A stretch of DNA of 64,000 nucleotides, taken from positions 98,358-162,357 of the forward strand of contig NZ_CAMPHV010000006.1 in the NCBI RefSeq assembly GCF_946886105.1, in the 5' to 3' direction. The notes below the pieces were generated by a model. It ran no database searches. It saw only the letters and a program-made list of their open reading frames with translations, and was not told where the DNA came from. The position numbers and the translations under genes were made by a program. The DNA is from an uncultured Pseudomonas sp. (GTDB lineage: Bacteria > Pseudomonadota > Gammaproteobacteria > Pseudomonadales > Pseudomonadaceae). Shown in pieces: positions 38,729-46,625 of the stretch (its first letter is position 1; each line of letters begins with the position of its first letter).

Positions 38729-38892
38729 GTAGGGTGGGTTAGCGGCGCGTAACACCGACCGAGCATCCATACGCGACAGTGGGGCGACGCGTAACCCACC
38801 AGACGATGGTGCGCGTTGCGCCGATGGTGGGTTACGCCGCACCCGAGTGGAGTGATGCTTGGCAATGGCGGTAGGCGGCTAACCCACCCTAC
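38729..38892. repeat. Intergenic palindromic repeat (GTAGGGTGGGTTAGC type)
   Basis: The outer arms GTAGGGTGGGTTAGCGGC (38729) and GGCGGCTAACCCACCCTAC-like (to 38892) enclose inner GTAACCCACC/GGTGGGTTAC arms. It is the intact counterpart of the repeat split by the IS at 19005-20221. A second repeat type (GGCGGACATGCCG...CTTGTCCGCC) lies just before it at about 38584-38612 and again at 39750 and 54720. Confidence 0.8.
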
Positions 38893-39006
38893 AAAAGCAG
38901 CGTGCTTGTCGATTTAACCCCTTGGCAAACGACTAGAACTGCCGGCCATGGTTCGTTTACTGGCGGCACGAACTACTCTGAAATCCGTCGAGTCGAGGAA
39001 TCGCCC

Positions 39007-39666
39007 ATGTCGCTGAAACTCTATGCCCACCCCTTCTCTTCGTACTGCCAGAAGGTGCTGACCGCGCTTTACGAGAACGCCACCCCGTTCGAGATGCGCC
39101 TGCTCGCGCCGGATGACCCGCAAACCGCGGCCGAACTCGCGACGCTCTGGCCGCTCAAGCGCTTTCCGGTGCTGCTCGATGGCGCGCACAGCGTGCTGGA
39201 GTCGAGCATCATCATCGAGTATCTGGCGCTCTATCACCCTGGGCCGGTGCGCCTGATCCCCGAGGATGGGCGCGCCGCGCTGGAAGTGCGGACGATGGAT
39301 CGCTTCTTCGACAACTACATTTCCACGCCAATGCAGAAGATCGTCTTCGACAGCATGCGCACCGCCGATAACCGCGACCCGCAAGGCGTCAGCGACGCCC
39401 GGCAGATGCTCGATACCGCTTATCGCTGGCTCGACGACACCCTGAGCGGCCGCCAATGGGCCGCGGGGGATGCCTTCAGCCTCGCCGATTGCGCCGCCGC
39501 GCCCGCGTTGTTTTATGCCGACTGGGTCCAGCCTATCAGCCCGGCGTTGACCCAGGTGCACGGCTTGCGCCAACGCCTGCTGGCGCGGCCCTCGTTCGCC
39601 AGGGCGGTCGATGAGGCGCGCCCGTATCGTTCACTTTTTCCACTCGGTGCGCCCGATCGGGATTGA
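39007..39666 (+). CDS. Glutathione S-transferase family protein
   Basis: A 219-residue protein. The N-terminal thioredoxin-like domain (MSLKLYAHPFSSYCQKVLTA, with a Ser/Cys active-site region, LKRFPVLLDG and VLESSIIIEYL) is followed by an all-helical C-terminal domain (FSLADCAAAPALFYADW). ATG 39007 with GAGG upstream fits; the longer frame back to 38902 is repeat sequence. It may detoxify reactive aldehydes or other electrophiles, but the substrate is unknown. It stands alone between repeat-rich gaps and may simply be a neighbour of the alcohol island. Confidence 0.92.
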   Translation: MSLKLYAHPFSSYCQKVLTALYENATPFEMRLLAPDDPQTAAELATLWPLKRFPVLLDGAHSVLESSIIIEYLALYHPGPVRLIPEDGRAALEVRTMDRFFDNYISTPMQKIVFDSMRTADNRDPQGVSDARQMLDTAYRWLDDTLSGRQWAAGDAFSLADCAAAPALFYADWVQPISPALTQVHGLRQRLLARPSFARAVDEARPYRSLFPLGAPDRD

Positions 39667-39849
39667 GTGAAAGCACAGTCGACCCCGCCGGATCAACCAG
39701 ATATCAGCGGCTAGCAACTTCTATCTGCAAGGCCTGCGAACTCCTAGGGCGGATATACCGAAGACTTGTCCGCCATCCCGGCGCCTGCGGTGGACAAGGC
39801 TCCGCCATGCCCACCCTACAAAGCGGGTTTTCCAACCCGCCAAGCTTTT

Positions 39850-39925
39850 GTAGCCCGGATGCAATCCGGGAAAATCATGCGCCTACAGCCCCTCCCGGAT
39901 TGCGCCAAAGGCCTATTCGGGCTAC
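39850..39925. repeat. REP-like inverted repeat (GTAGCCCGGATG type)
   Basis: GTAGCCCGGATGCAATCCGG and the facing CCTATTCGGGCTAC, with the inner CTCCCGGATTGCGCC arm. It lies in the 315-base gap between the convergent GST and metallohydrolase genes; nothing else coding is seen there. Confidence 0.8.
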
Positions 39926-39981
39926 GGGATCGCAGTCAAACTCCGTGCCAGCGTGCCCGAGGTGCTTTGCCCGGCCATAGC

Positions 39982-40908
39982 TCAATCCAGCTGCTCGAAC
40001 TGCGCGCGCTCGTAACGCGGATACAGGTGGCTGACGCTGCGGATCAGCTCGTAGCGGCTCAGGCTGACCGCGGCGAAGCGTTCGGGGATGGGCGCACGGA
40101 TCAGTTCGTTCATCTCCGCGCCTGCGGCCGCGCCGTTGCGCAACAGTTCGTCGAGCCAGGCGAGGTAATCGCGCATTTGCTCGAAGGGCGCGGCGCTCTC
40201 GGCCAGCGGGCCGTGGCCGGGCACGATCAGTTTCCAGGGCAACGCCTGCAGCCGTTCGAGGTCGCCGAGCCAAACATCCAGCCCCGGCGTGCCGGGCGTG
40301 GTCAGCGCCCGTTGATAGAACACCAGATCGCCGGCGAACAACACGCCGCTGCTCTCGTCGAGAATCGCCAAATCGGCACCGGTATGCCCACGCAATGCCA
40401 GCAGGCGCAGTTGCCGGCCGCCGATGCGCAGCGCGCCGGCTTCGAGCCTCTGGGTCGGCAACAGCACCTCGGTGCCACGCATCCAGTCGCCGACCAGGCG
40501 GTACATGTTTTCCGCCATCGCCTCGCCCTGCTCTTCCAGCAGCGCCGTGGTGCCGGCCAGGGCGGCGATAGGCACATCGGCGAAGGCCTGGTTGCCGAGG
40601 ACGTGGTCGGGATGGTGATGGGTCAATAGCAGTTGCAGCACCGGCTTGTCGGTGACCCGGGCGATCGCCTGGCGTAGCGCCTCGCCGTAGCGTTTCGACG
40701 GGCCGCTGTCGATCACCAGCACGCCCTGATCGGTGACGATAAACCCGCTATTGACGATGTTGCCGCCGTTGCTCTGGGCGAAATTGTCGGTACTGCCCTC
40801 AACCAGCCAGACGCCCTCGGCGATCTGGCGCGGCTGCAAGGCGTAGTCGAATTCGGAGCGCGCCGGTAAAGCGCAGGCGAGCAGGGTCAGGAGCAATAGC
40901 CAGCGCAT
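39982..40908 (-). CDS. Quinoprotein relay system zinc metallohydrolase
   Basis: A 308-residue secreted metallo-beta-lactamase-fold protein. ATG 40908 (MRWLLLLTLLACALPARS) has GAGAGG five bases upstream, better than GTG 40914. The signal peptide is followed by the domain with LLLTHHHPDHVLGN (HxHxDH zinc motif), ALRGHTGADLAI, VLFAGDLVFY and VPGHGP. It matches the group found beside PQQ dehydrogenases and SoxYZ-like carriers (SoxH relatives). The proposed role is in an electron or sulfur relay for the quinoprotein; the reaction is not established. Confidence 0.88.
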   Translation of the reverse strand: MRWLLLLTLLACALPARSEFDYALQPRQIAEGVWLVEGSTDNFAQSNGGNIVNSGFIVTDQGVLVIDSGPSKRYGEALRQAIARVTDKPVLQLLLTHHHPDHVLGNQAFADVPIAALAGTTALLEEQGEAMAENMYRLVGDWMRGTEVLLPTQRLEAGALRIGGRQLRLLALRGHTGADLAILDESSGVLFAGDLVFYQRALTTPGTPGLDVWLGDLERLQALPWKLIVPGHGPLAESAAPFEQMRDYLAWLDELLRNGAAAGAEMNELIRAPIPERFAAVSLSRYELIRSVSHLYPRYERAQFEQLD

Positions 40909-40978
40909 GGGCACCTCTCAGGGAATCGGGCGACGCGGTTACCGCGTCTGGTGAATGACTGGCCGCCCTGGCCGGAAC

Positions 40979-41296
40979 TCAGGGCACCTGCGTGACGGCG
41001 CTGATCTGTATCAGCGGCTCGATGTCGGTGAAGTTGGCGACATCGGCCATGATCCGGTCGGCATGGGGCGCGAAGCTCTGTTGGAACGCCTCCATGCTGT
41101 CGAAATAAAAGTGGCCCATGGCGATAAAGGGCGCCGCCTCGCCGGGCGCGCCGCCGGTCAAACCCTGATTTACCGCGATGGCCTTGCAGACCTTACCCAG
41201 GCACTCGCGGACGATACCCATGTGCTGCTTGCCGTAATAGTCGAAGTCGAAATGCGCATTGGGCTGGTTGGGGTACAGCACGCTGACTTGGATCAT
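40979..41296 (-). CDS. EthD-domain protein
   Basis: A 105-residue dimeric ferredoxin-like protein starting MIQVSVLYPNQPNAHFDFDY. It has the EthD-type features YYGKQHMGIVRECLG and AMGHFYFDSMEAFQQSF. EthD domains often occur with oxidative breakdown systems; a catalytic role here is unknown. It lies 70 bases upstream of the metallohydrolase on the same strand, probably in one operon with the SoxYZ-like and cytochrome genes further upstream. Confidence 0.9.
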   Translation of the reverse strand: MIQVSVLYPNQPNAHFDFDYYGKQHMGIVRECLGKVCKAIAVNQGLTGGAPGEAAPFIAMGHFYFDSMEAFQQSFAPHADRIMADVANFTDIEPLIQISAVTQVP

Positions 41297-41488
41297 CTAA
41301 TTCTCCTCGGTGGTGACATGCGAACGCGTTTGCGGGCAAATCCGCCGCAGCAGAAAGGCTTGCCGAACTGCTTGTACGGACGCTAACAGGCCGGTGAAAA
41401 GCTCAGGCTAGAGCGTACTGGCGGCGATGATCAGCAAATTGACCCCACGCAACAAGCAGGCCCTATGGACAGTGATTTTTTTGAAATA

Positions 41489-42238
41489 TCACAGCACCGC
41501 CTCGAATTCGTTGCCGTTGTTGTCACGCAGCCACAACTCGGTGTCGCCCTCGCCCTTCACCTCTAGGCCGAGGGTCGGGTTCTCGCTGACCGAGGGGAAC
41601 AGCTCCAGGGTCGACAACACCTTGCCGGCGCTGTCGCGCAGTTCGGCCCGGTTGAGGAAGAACTCAGGAATACCGCCGACCAGCCCATTATCCATCGGGT
41701 GGGCGATTTGCACGCGCAAGCGGCTGCCGCCTTGGCGCACGAAACGCTTGCCGTACACCTCGCCAAGCCGCTCCTCCCAGCCGGCTTGGGCACGCACCAC
41801 GCTCGGCGCGGTGCAACCGCCGCCAGCGGCATCGATGGTCGCCGAGCCGATGTGCCAAAGGCCGTCGTCGGTCAGCACCGCCGCACGAATCGGCGTGGCC
41901 TGTTCGACGCGGATACGCAGGGCCAGGCGCGGCACCACCTCGGCGCCAGGGACGAAATCGAACAATTGCGCGATGGGGTTGAGCTCGGCCCAGGCCAGGA
42001 TGCGCAGCACCCGCCCGGCATAAGCGCTGGCATCGACCTGAATCGGCACCTGCCGGGCATCCTCGGCGAACGGCGGCACCGCGACCTCGATCCGCTCATC
42101 GAACACATAGGGCGCGCCGTCGAGCAGGCGCGCATGGTGGTAGTCCCACATCACCGAGGCCACCGGGTCGCCCGTGGCGGCCCAAGCGCCGGGGCTCAAG
42201 GCGAACCCCAGCAATAGCAGCGCGCAACGCCATCCCAT
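41489..42238 (-). CDS. Quinoprotein-associated SoxYZ-like carrier protein
   Basis: A 249-residue secreted fusion. The start MGWRCALLLLGFALSPGAWA (42238) has a G-rich ribosome site and gives a signal peptide; the longer frame overlaps the upstream gene. The SoxY-like half carries the GGGC carrier cysteine (DAAGGGCTAPS), the SoxZ-like half RVQIAHPMDNGL and LFPSVSENPTLGLEV. In thiosulfate oxidation SoxYZ holds sulfur on this cysteine. Here it is encoded with a PQQ dehydrogenase, a SoxH-like hydrolase and a cytochrome, so it may carry a substrate or electrons for the alcohol system. Confidence 0.88.
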   Translation of the reverse strand: MGWRCALLLLGFALSPGAWAATGDPVASVMWDYHHARLLDGAPYVFDERIEVAVPPFAEDARQVPIQVDASAYAGRVLRILAWAELNPIAQLFDFVPGAEVVPRLALRIRVEQATPIRAAVLTDDGLWHIGSATIDAAGGGCTAPSVVRAQAGWEERLGEVYGKRFVRQGGSRLRVQIAHPMDNGLVGGIPEFFLNRAELRDSAGKVLSTLELFPSVSENPTLGLEVKGEGDTELWLRDNNGNEFEAVL

Positions 42239-42296
42239 TCGCCATCCCCCCCTTGTCCAAATCGGTAGGCGGCGGGCCGCCCGTGCTCGTCGCCGG

Positions 42297-43199
42297 TTAC
42301 TCGACGTCCTGGTACAAACCCGGCAGCTCGTAACGCAAGCCGTAGCGGGCATAGAGGCGTTCGAGTTCGCCGGCGAGGATCAACTCTTCGAGCTTTTCCT
42401 CCAGCGCGTAGGCCAGTTGCCGGTTGCTCTCGTGCACCGCCATGCCGATGTCCCAGACCTGCTTGCCCATATCCGGGTAGGCGTTCTCGGCCAGGGCCAG
42501 GTTGCTGTCCGCCGCCTGCGCGAGCTGCCAATCGATCTCACCGCGCATGGCCATCACGGCATCCACTTCGGCGTTCTTCATCCCGGCGAAAGCCGCTTGG
42601 GGATTGGCGAAGTGATGGGTCTTGTCGCTGAGCATGCCGTTGAACACCGAGGACAGGTAGAACGACGGCACGCTGTCGACCTCGACGCCGATCGGGTGAT
42701 AACGGAACACCGCGACGCTGGGCACCGCCTCGAGCCGACGGCGGTCGTAGGCGACCTGCCAGCGCTCGCGTTGGTAGGGGCCGAACATCACCACCAGGTC
42801 GTTGGCCAGTTCGCCGAACTCGTTGCTCATATAGGCGAAATCGCGGTCGTAAGGCACCCGCAGCATCACATCGGCCAATACGTCCGGGCGCAGGTAATGG
42901 CCGCGCCAGATGTAATCGCGCAGGTCGTCGTCGAGCTTCTCGCCCGGCGGCGCCCAGATCACCTCCAGCTTCAGCCCCAAGGCGCCGGCCAGGGCCGCCG
43001 CGACTTCGTAGTCGACTCCGCGCGGCTGGCCGTCCTGCTGGAAGCTATAGGGCGCGAAACCCTCGTAGAGCGCGACCTTGAGTACCCCGGATTCGACGAT
43101 GCTGTCGAAACTGCGTACCGGCGCCTGGGCCTGCACCGGGGCCGCCAGCCAAGCCAGATTGACGAACAACGCCACCACCAACAGCAGCTTCTGGCGCAT
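42297..43199 (-). CDS. Quinoprotein-associated periplasmic substrate-binding protein
   Basis: A 300-residue type-2 binding protein from ATG 43199, with a signal peptide (MRQKLLLVVALFVNLAWLAA). The fold reads VLKVALYEGFAPYSFQQDG, GVDYEVAAALAGALGLKLEV, then DAVMAMRGEIDWQLAQ and the C-terminal ELILAGELERLYARYGL typical of amino-acid-binding relatives. This group occurs beside PQQ dehydrogenases (as PP_2676 beside pedF in P. putida, from memory). No cognate permease is present. It could present substrate, PQQ or metal to the dehydrogenase (inference). Same operon as pedF, 5 bases downstream of it. Confidence 0.9.
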   Translation of the reverse strand: MRQKLLLVVALFVNLAWLAAPVQAQAPVRSFDSIVESGVLKVALYEGFAPYSFQQDGQPRGVDYEVAAALAGALGLKLEVIWAPPGEKLDDDLRDYIWRGHYLRPDVLADVMLRVPYDRDFAYMSNEFGELANDLVVMFGPYQRERWQVAYDRRRLEAVPSVAVFRYHPIGVEVDSVPSFYLSSVFNGMLSDKTHHFANPQAAFAGMKNAEVDAVMAMRGEIDWQLAQAADSNLALAENAYPDMGKQVWDIGMAVHESNRQLAYALEEKLEELILAGELERLYARYGLRYELPGLYQDVE

Positions 43200-43204
43200 C
43201 GAGG

Positions 43205-43624
43205 TCACTCCTCTATTGCCACGCTCTCGAGGTAACTGCGCACCGCCCACAACGCTTCCTGGCTGAGGTAGTCGGCCATCTTCGGCATGTAAACCCGGCC
43301 ATCGCGCACCGCGCCGTTGATCACCCGCTCCTTGAACCACTCGTCGCCCATGGCGCCGGCTTCCAGCAGGCGTAGGTCGGGGGCGATGCCGCCGGACTTG
43401 GCTTCCAGGCCATGGCAGGCGGCGCAGTTCTGGTTGTAGGCCGAGGAGCCGATCTCGATCGCCCGTGGGTTGTCGCGGTAGGGGTTTTCCTCCAACCACT
43501 CTTCGCCCAGCGGCTCCAGGCCCGAGGTATTGACGGCCTGGGGAACCACATCGCCATGAGCCCAGAGGTTGCCCGAAGCCACCATGAACAACAGGGCGAA
43601 AGCGGTTTTGTTTGTAGTTTTCAT
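43205..43624 (-). CDS. pedF: Cytochrome c550 of the PQQ alcohol dehydrogenase
   Basis: A 139-residue periplasmic cytochrome c. ATG 43624 gives the signal peptide MKTTNKTAFALLFMVASGNL-WA. One heme site CAACHG is present, with an axial Met probably in RVYMPKMADYLS. It corresponds to PedF/ExaB, which takes electrons from the PQQ alcohol dehydrogenase and hands them to the respiratory chain. It leads the minus-strand unit pedF, binding protein, SoxYZ-like, EthD, metallohydrolase. A TTGGTAG box lies about 110 bases upstream. Confidence 0.93.
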   Translation of the reverse strand: MKTTNKTAFALLFMVASGNLWAHGDVVPQAVNTSGLEPLGEEWLEENPYRDNPRAIEIGSSAYNQNCAACHGLEAKSGGIAPDLRLLEAGAMGDEWFKERVINGAVRDGRVYMPKMADYLSQEALWAVRSYLESVAIEE

Positions 43625-43732
43625 GTTCAAGACCTCATCGAGTGCACGCAAGACAGTCCGATATGACGCTTGGTTTGAGCTCATCTTAAAAAGCTCCCGG
43701 CCCGTACCGAATGCTGCTTTGGTTGCTCGTGA

Positions 43733-43750
43733 CTAGTCCCTTGGTAGTAG
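43733..43750. promoter_or_regulatory. TTGGTAG box upstream of pedF
   Basis: CTAGTCCCTTGGTAGTAG, the longest match to the motif of this island. A half copy (GCTGCTTTGGTTG, about 43712-43724) lies closer to pedF. Confidence 0.6.
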
Positions 43751-43782
43751 GGCTTTGGGTCTTGCCTGATGCCGTCGCGCGG

Positions 43783-44220
43783 CTACTTGACCACGAAGTA
43801 ACCGAGCATGCCCTTGCCTTCCAGGCCCTTGGCGTAGAAGCGGTACTTACCGGGTTTGATCGGCACGAAGAAGATCTCCGCCTCGCCGGCGTCCTCGAAT
43901 TCCAGTTCGGTGAGGGTGACCGCTTTGATCTCGACACCGCCGGCTTCGACCTTGCGCAGGTAGATCGAGGTGGCGAACTCCGGCGCCTGGAAGGCGTACT
44001 CCTTCTGCCCGCTGGCGATGATTTTCAGTTGGTAGGCGCGGCCGGTTTCCAACTGGTATTCCAGCTGCGACATGCTGTAGTCGCTCTGCTCGTTGCCCAG
44101 GCGCAAATCCGGCAAGGCCAGGGTGCGGCGGGTCAGGTCGCCGGCGGCGTAGATATTGTCGAAACCGATCAGGCTGGCGATCAGCAGTATGGGCAGGAGA
44201 AGTTTTTTCAGGGTGGACAT
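43783..44220 (-). CDS. Secreted cupredoxin-like protein without copper ligands
   Basis: A 145-residue protein with a signal peptide (MSTLKKLLLPILLIASLIGF). The mature part is all beta-strand, with FQAPEFATSIYLRKVEAGGV, LTELEFEDAGEAEIFFVPIK and KYRFYAKGLEGKGMLGYFVV, a layout like small cupredoxins. The cysteine and histidines needed for a type-1 copper site are absent, so it probably does not bind copper in the usual way. Start ATG 44220 is chosen; GTG 44229 is possible. Its place between two TTGGTAG boxes and next to pedF suggests a partner role in the periplasmic alcohol system. Function unknown. Confidence 0.82.
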   Translation of the reverse strand: MSTLKKLLLPILLIASLIGFDNIYAAGDLTRRTLALPDLRLGNEQSDYSMSQLEYQLETGRAYQLKIIASGQKEYAFQAPEFATSIYLRKVEAGGVEIKAVTLTELEFEDAGEAEIFFVPIKPGKYRFYAKGLEGKGMLGYFVVK

Positions 44221-44289
44221 GGCAAGCACCGTTTTTCTTGTTATGGGTGGGTGCGCTCATGCTAAAACCCCGGGATTCGAGCGGATTTA

Positions 44290-44320
44290 CTACCTTGGTA
44301 CGGCCCGCTTGGTACTTTGG
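44290..44320. promoter_or_regulatory. Double TTGGTA box in a divergent promoter
   Basis: CTACCTTGGTA (44290-44300) and CTTGGTACTTTGG (44308-44320) lie between the cupredoxin-like gene (minus) and the PQQ-associated binding protein (plus), about 18 bp apart, close to two helical turns. Confidence 0.6.
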
Positions 44321-44379
44321 GCATATTTCCCCGGGCCATGGCTGTTCCTATGCTGGCAACACCTACCCGGGAGTTGCCC

Positions 44380-45579
44380 ATGCGCCAGATCAGCCGCTGT
44401 CTCTTGCCCGCTGTCGCTGCAGTCCTCGTTTACGCGGGCGGCGTTTGCGCGACCCCGGCCGCCGCGCAGGGTGAACTCCAGGTGCGCATCGGTTACCTGG
44501 CCTACAGCCCGCCAAGCGGCCCGCTGCTGTCCAACGTCATCCCGGAACCAGAGGACGCCGGCCTGCGCGGCGCCGAGCTGGCGATAGTCGACAGCAACAG
44601 CACCGGGCGCTTTCTCAAGCACAGTTACAGCCTGGAAGTCGCCGAGCGCGATGACAGCGCCGGCCTGCTCGCCGCCGCCAGCGAACTGCACGGGCAAGGT
44701 CTGCGCTTGTTCGTGGTCAATGCCCCGGCCGCCACCCTGCGCCAGCTCAGCCTGGCCCTGCCGGACAGCCTGCTGCTCAACGCCGGCAGCGCCGACGATG
44801 GTCTGCGCCATAGCCAGTGCCTGAACAACGTGCTGCACACGCTGCCGAGCCGGGCCATGCTCGCCGACGCCTTGGCGCAGTTCCTAGCGGTGCGTAAATG
44901 GACCCGCTGGCTGCTGATCAAAGGCCCGAGCGAAGACGACTTGGCCTACGCCGCGGCGCTCGAACGGGCGGCCAAGCGCTTCGGCCACAAGATAGTCGCC
45001 CAGAAGGCCTGGAGCTTCGACAACGACCAGCGCCGCAGCGCCCAGGCGGAGATGCCGCTGTTCACCCAGACCGCCGAGTACGATGTGGTGCTGGTGGCCG
45101 ACGAGCGCGGCGATTTCGGCGAATACCTGCCCTACCAGACCTGGTACCCGCGCCCGGTCGCCGGCACCCAGGGCCTGACCCCGACCGGCTGGCACAAAAC
45201 CGTGGAAACCTATGGCGCCGCACAGCTGCAGAAGCGCTTCGAGGCCCATGCCAAACGCTGGATGAACGACCGCGACTTCGCCGCCTGGATCGCCGTGCGC
45301 AGCATCGCCGCCGCGGTGAGCAAATTGCGCGGCAGCGACGCCACGGCGATTCGTCAACTGGCCCTGAGCGATCAACTGCCGCTGGACGGTTTCAAGGGTC
45401 GCAAACTGAGCTTTCGCAGCTGGAACGGCCAACTGCGCCAACCGATTCCCCTGGTCCATCCCCGCGCCCTGGTGAGCAACTCGCCGCAGGAGGGGTTTCT
45501 GCATCCCAGCAGCGAGCTGGACAGCCTTGGTTACGACCGGCCGGAGGTCAGCTGTGATCTGGCTGGCAACGGTACTTGA
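44380..45579 (+). CDS. ABC substrate-binding protein of the PQQ alcohol system
   Basis: A 399-residue secreted protein from ATG 44380 (GGGAG upstream) with signal peptide MRQISRCLLPAVAAVLVYAG. It has the start VRIGYLAYSPPSGPLLSNVI and RWLLIKGPSEDDLAYAAALERAAKRFGHKIV, typical of the binding-protein group encoded with PQQ alcohol dehydrogenases. It precedes a beta-propeller, an ABC ATPase and an ABC permease in the order known from the ped cluster of P. putida. It may bind an alcohol, PQQ or a product; the ligand is unknown. Confidence 0.9.
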   Translation: MRQISRCLLPAVAAVLVYAGGVCATPAAAQGELQVRIGYLAYSPPSGPLLSNVIPEPEDAGLRGAELAIVDSNSTGRFLKHSYSLEVAERDDSAGLLAAASELHGQGLRLFVVNAPAATLRQLSLALPDSLLLNAGSADDGLRHSQCLNNVLHTLPSRAMLADALAQFLAVRKWTRWLLIKGPSEDDLAYAAALERAAKRFGHKIVAQKAWSFDNDQRRSAQAEMPLFTQTAEYDVVLVADERGDFGEYLPYQTWYPRPVAGTQGLTPTGWHKTVETYGAAQLQKRFEAHAKRWMNDRDFAAWIAVRSIAAAVSKLRGSDATAIRQLALSDQLPLDGFKGRKLSFRSWNGQLRQPIPLVHPRALVSNSPQEGFLHPSSELDSLGYDRPEVSCDLAGNGT

Positions 45580-45580
45580 T

Positions 45581-45629
45581 GGTGTGCACGGCGCACCCTA
45601 CTCCGCCCGTAGGGTGCGCCATGCGCACC
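45581..45629. repeat. Intergenic inverted repeat (GGTGTGCACGGCGCACCCTAC)
   Basis: GGTGTGCACGGCGCACCCTA faces GTAGGGTGCGCCATGCGCACC across nine bases, in the 80-base gap between the binding protein and the beta-propeller genes. The same family is at 23911-23931 and 47354-47415. Confidence 0.75.
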
Positions 45630-45659
45630 GCGCTGCCACCACAATAAGAGGATCAACCC

Positions 45660-46625
45660 ATGCGTCTTAGCCACCTTGCCTGCGCCATCGCCCTCGGCCT
45701 CGCCTGCCACCCGGCCCTCGCCGCCACGGCCTACGTGTCCAACGAGAAGGACGACAGCATCAGCGTGATCGACCTCGACAGCCTGGAGGTTACCAATACC
45801 CTGACCGTCGGCATGCGCCCACGCGGCCTGTTGCTGTCCAGCGACAACAAGCTGCTGTACATCTGCGCCAGCGACTCGGACCGGGTGCAGGTGATGGACC
45901 TGGCGACGCGCAAGATCGTCAAGGAGCTGCCCTCCGGCGCCGACCCCGAGCAATTCGCCCTGCACCCCAACGACCGCTGGCTGTATATCTCCAACGAAGA
46001 CGATGCGCTGGTCACGGTGGTCGACAGCCAGAGCGACGCGGTGCTGGCGCAGATCGATGTCGGCGTCGAACCCGAAGGCATGGCGGTCAGCCCGGACGGC
46101 AAATGGGCGGTGAACACCAGCGAAACCACCAATATGCTGCACTGGATCGACACCGCCACCCAGCAGTTGGTCGACAACACCCTGGTCGACCAGCGCCCGC
46201 GGCATGTCGAGTTCGACCTCGACGGCAAGCGCCTGTGGGCCTCGGCGGAAATCGGCGGCACGGTGACGGTAATCGAGGTCGCGACCCGCCAGGTGCTCAA
46301 GACCCTGAGTTTCCAGATCAAGGGCGTGCACCCGGACAAGGTGCAGCCGGTCGGGGTCAAACTCAGCGCCGACGGCAAGTACGCCTTCGTCGCCCTCGGC
46401 CCGGCCAACCACGTGGCGGTGCTCGATGCCAAAACCTACGAAGTACTCGACTATCTGCTGGTCGGCCGGCGCGTCTGGCATATGGCGTTCACTCCGGACC
46501 AGAAGCGCTTGCTGACCACCAACGGGGTCAGCGGCGACGTCTCGGTGATCGATGTGGACAGCCTCGAGGTCAGCAAGTCGATCAAGGTCGGCCGCTATCC
46601 CTGGGGCGTGGTGGTGACGCCATGA
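45660..46625 (+). CDS. PQQ-associated YVTN beta-propeller protein
   Basis: A 321-residue secreted protein (signal MRLSHLACAIALGLACHPAL-AA) made of seven-bladed YVTN-type repeats: TAYVSNEKDDSISVIDLDSL, RWLYISNEDDALVTVVDSQS, KYAFVALGPANHVAVLDAKT and LLTTNGVSGDVSVIDVDSLE. It belongs to the propellers linked to PQQ-dependent catabolism. It may be a periplasmic partner of the ABC exporter or dehydrogenase. The stop overlaps the ATPase start (ATGA), so the two are coupled. Confidence 0.92.
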   Translation: MRLSHLACAIALGLACHPALAATAYVSNEKDDSISVIDLDSLEVTNTLTVGMRPRGLLLSSDNKLLYICASDSDRVQVMDLATRKIVKELPSGADPEQFALHPNDRWLYISNEDDALVTVVDSQSDAVLAQIDVGVEPEGMAVSPDGKWAVNTSETTNMLHWIDTATQQLVDNTLVDQRPRHVEFDLDGKRLWASAEIGGTVTVIEVATRQVLKTLSFQIKGVHPDKVQPVGVKLSADGKYAFVALGPANHVAVLDAKTYEVLDYLLVGRRVWHMAFTPDQKRLLTTNGVSGDVSVIDVDSLEVSKSIKVGRYPWGVVVTP

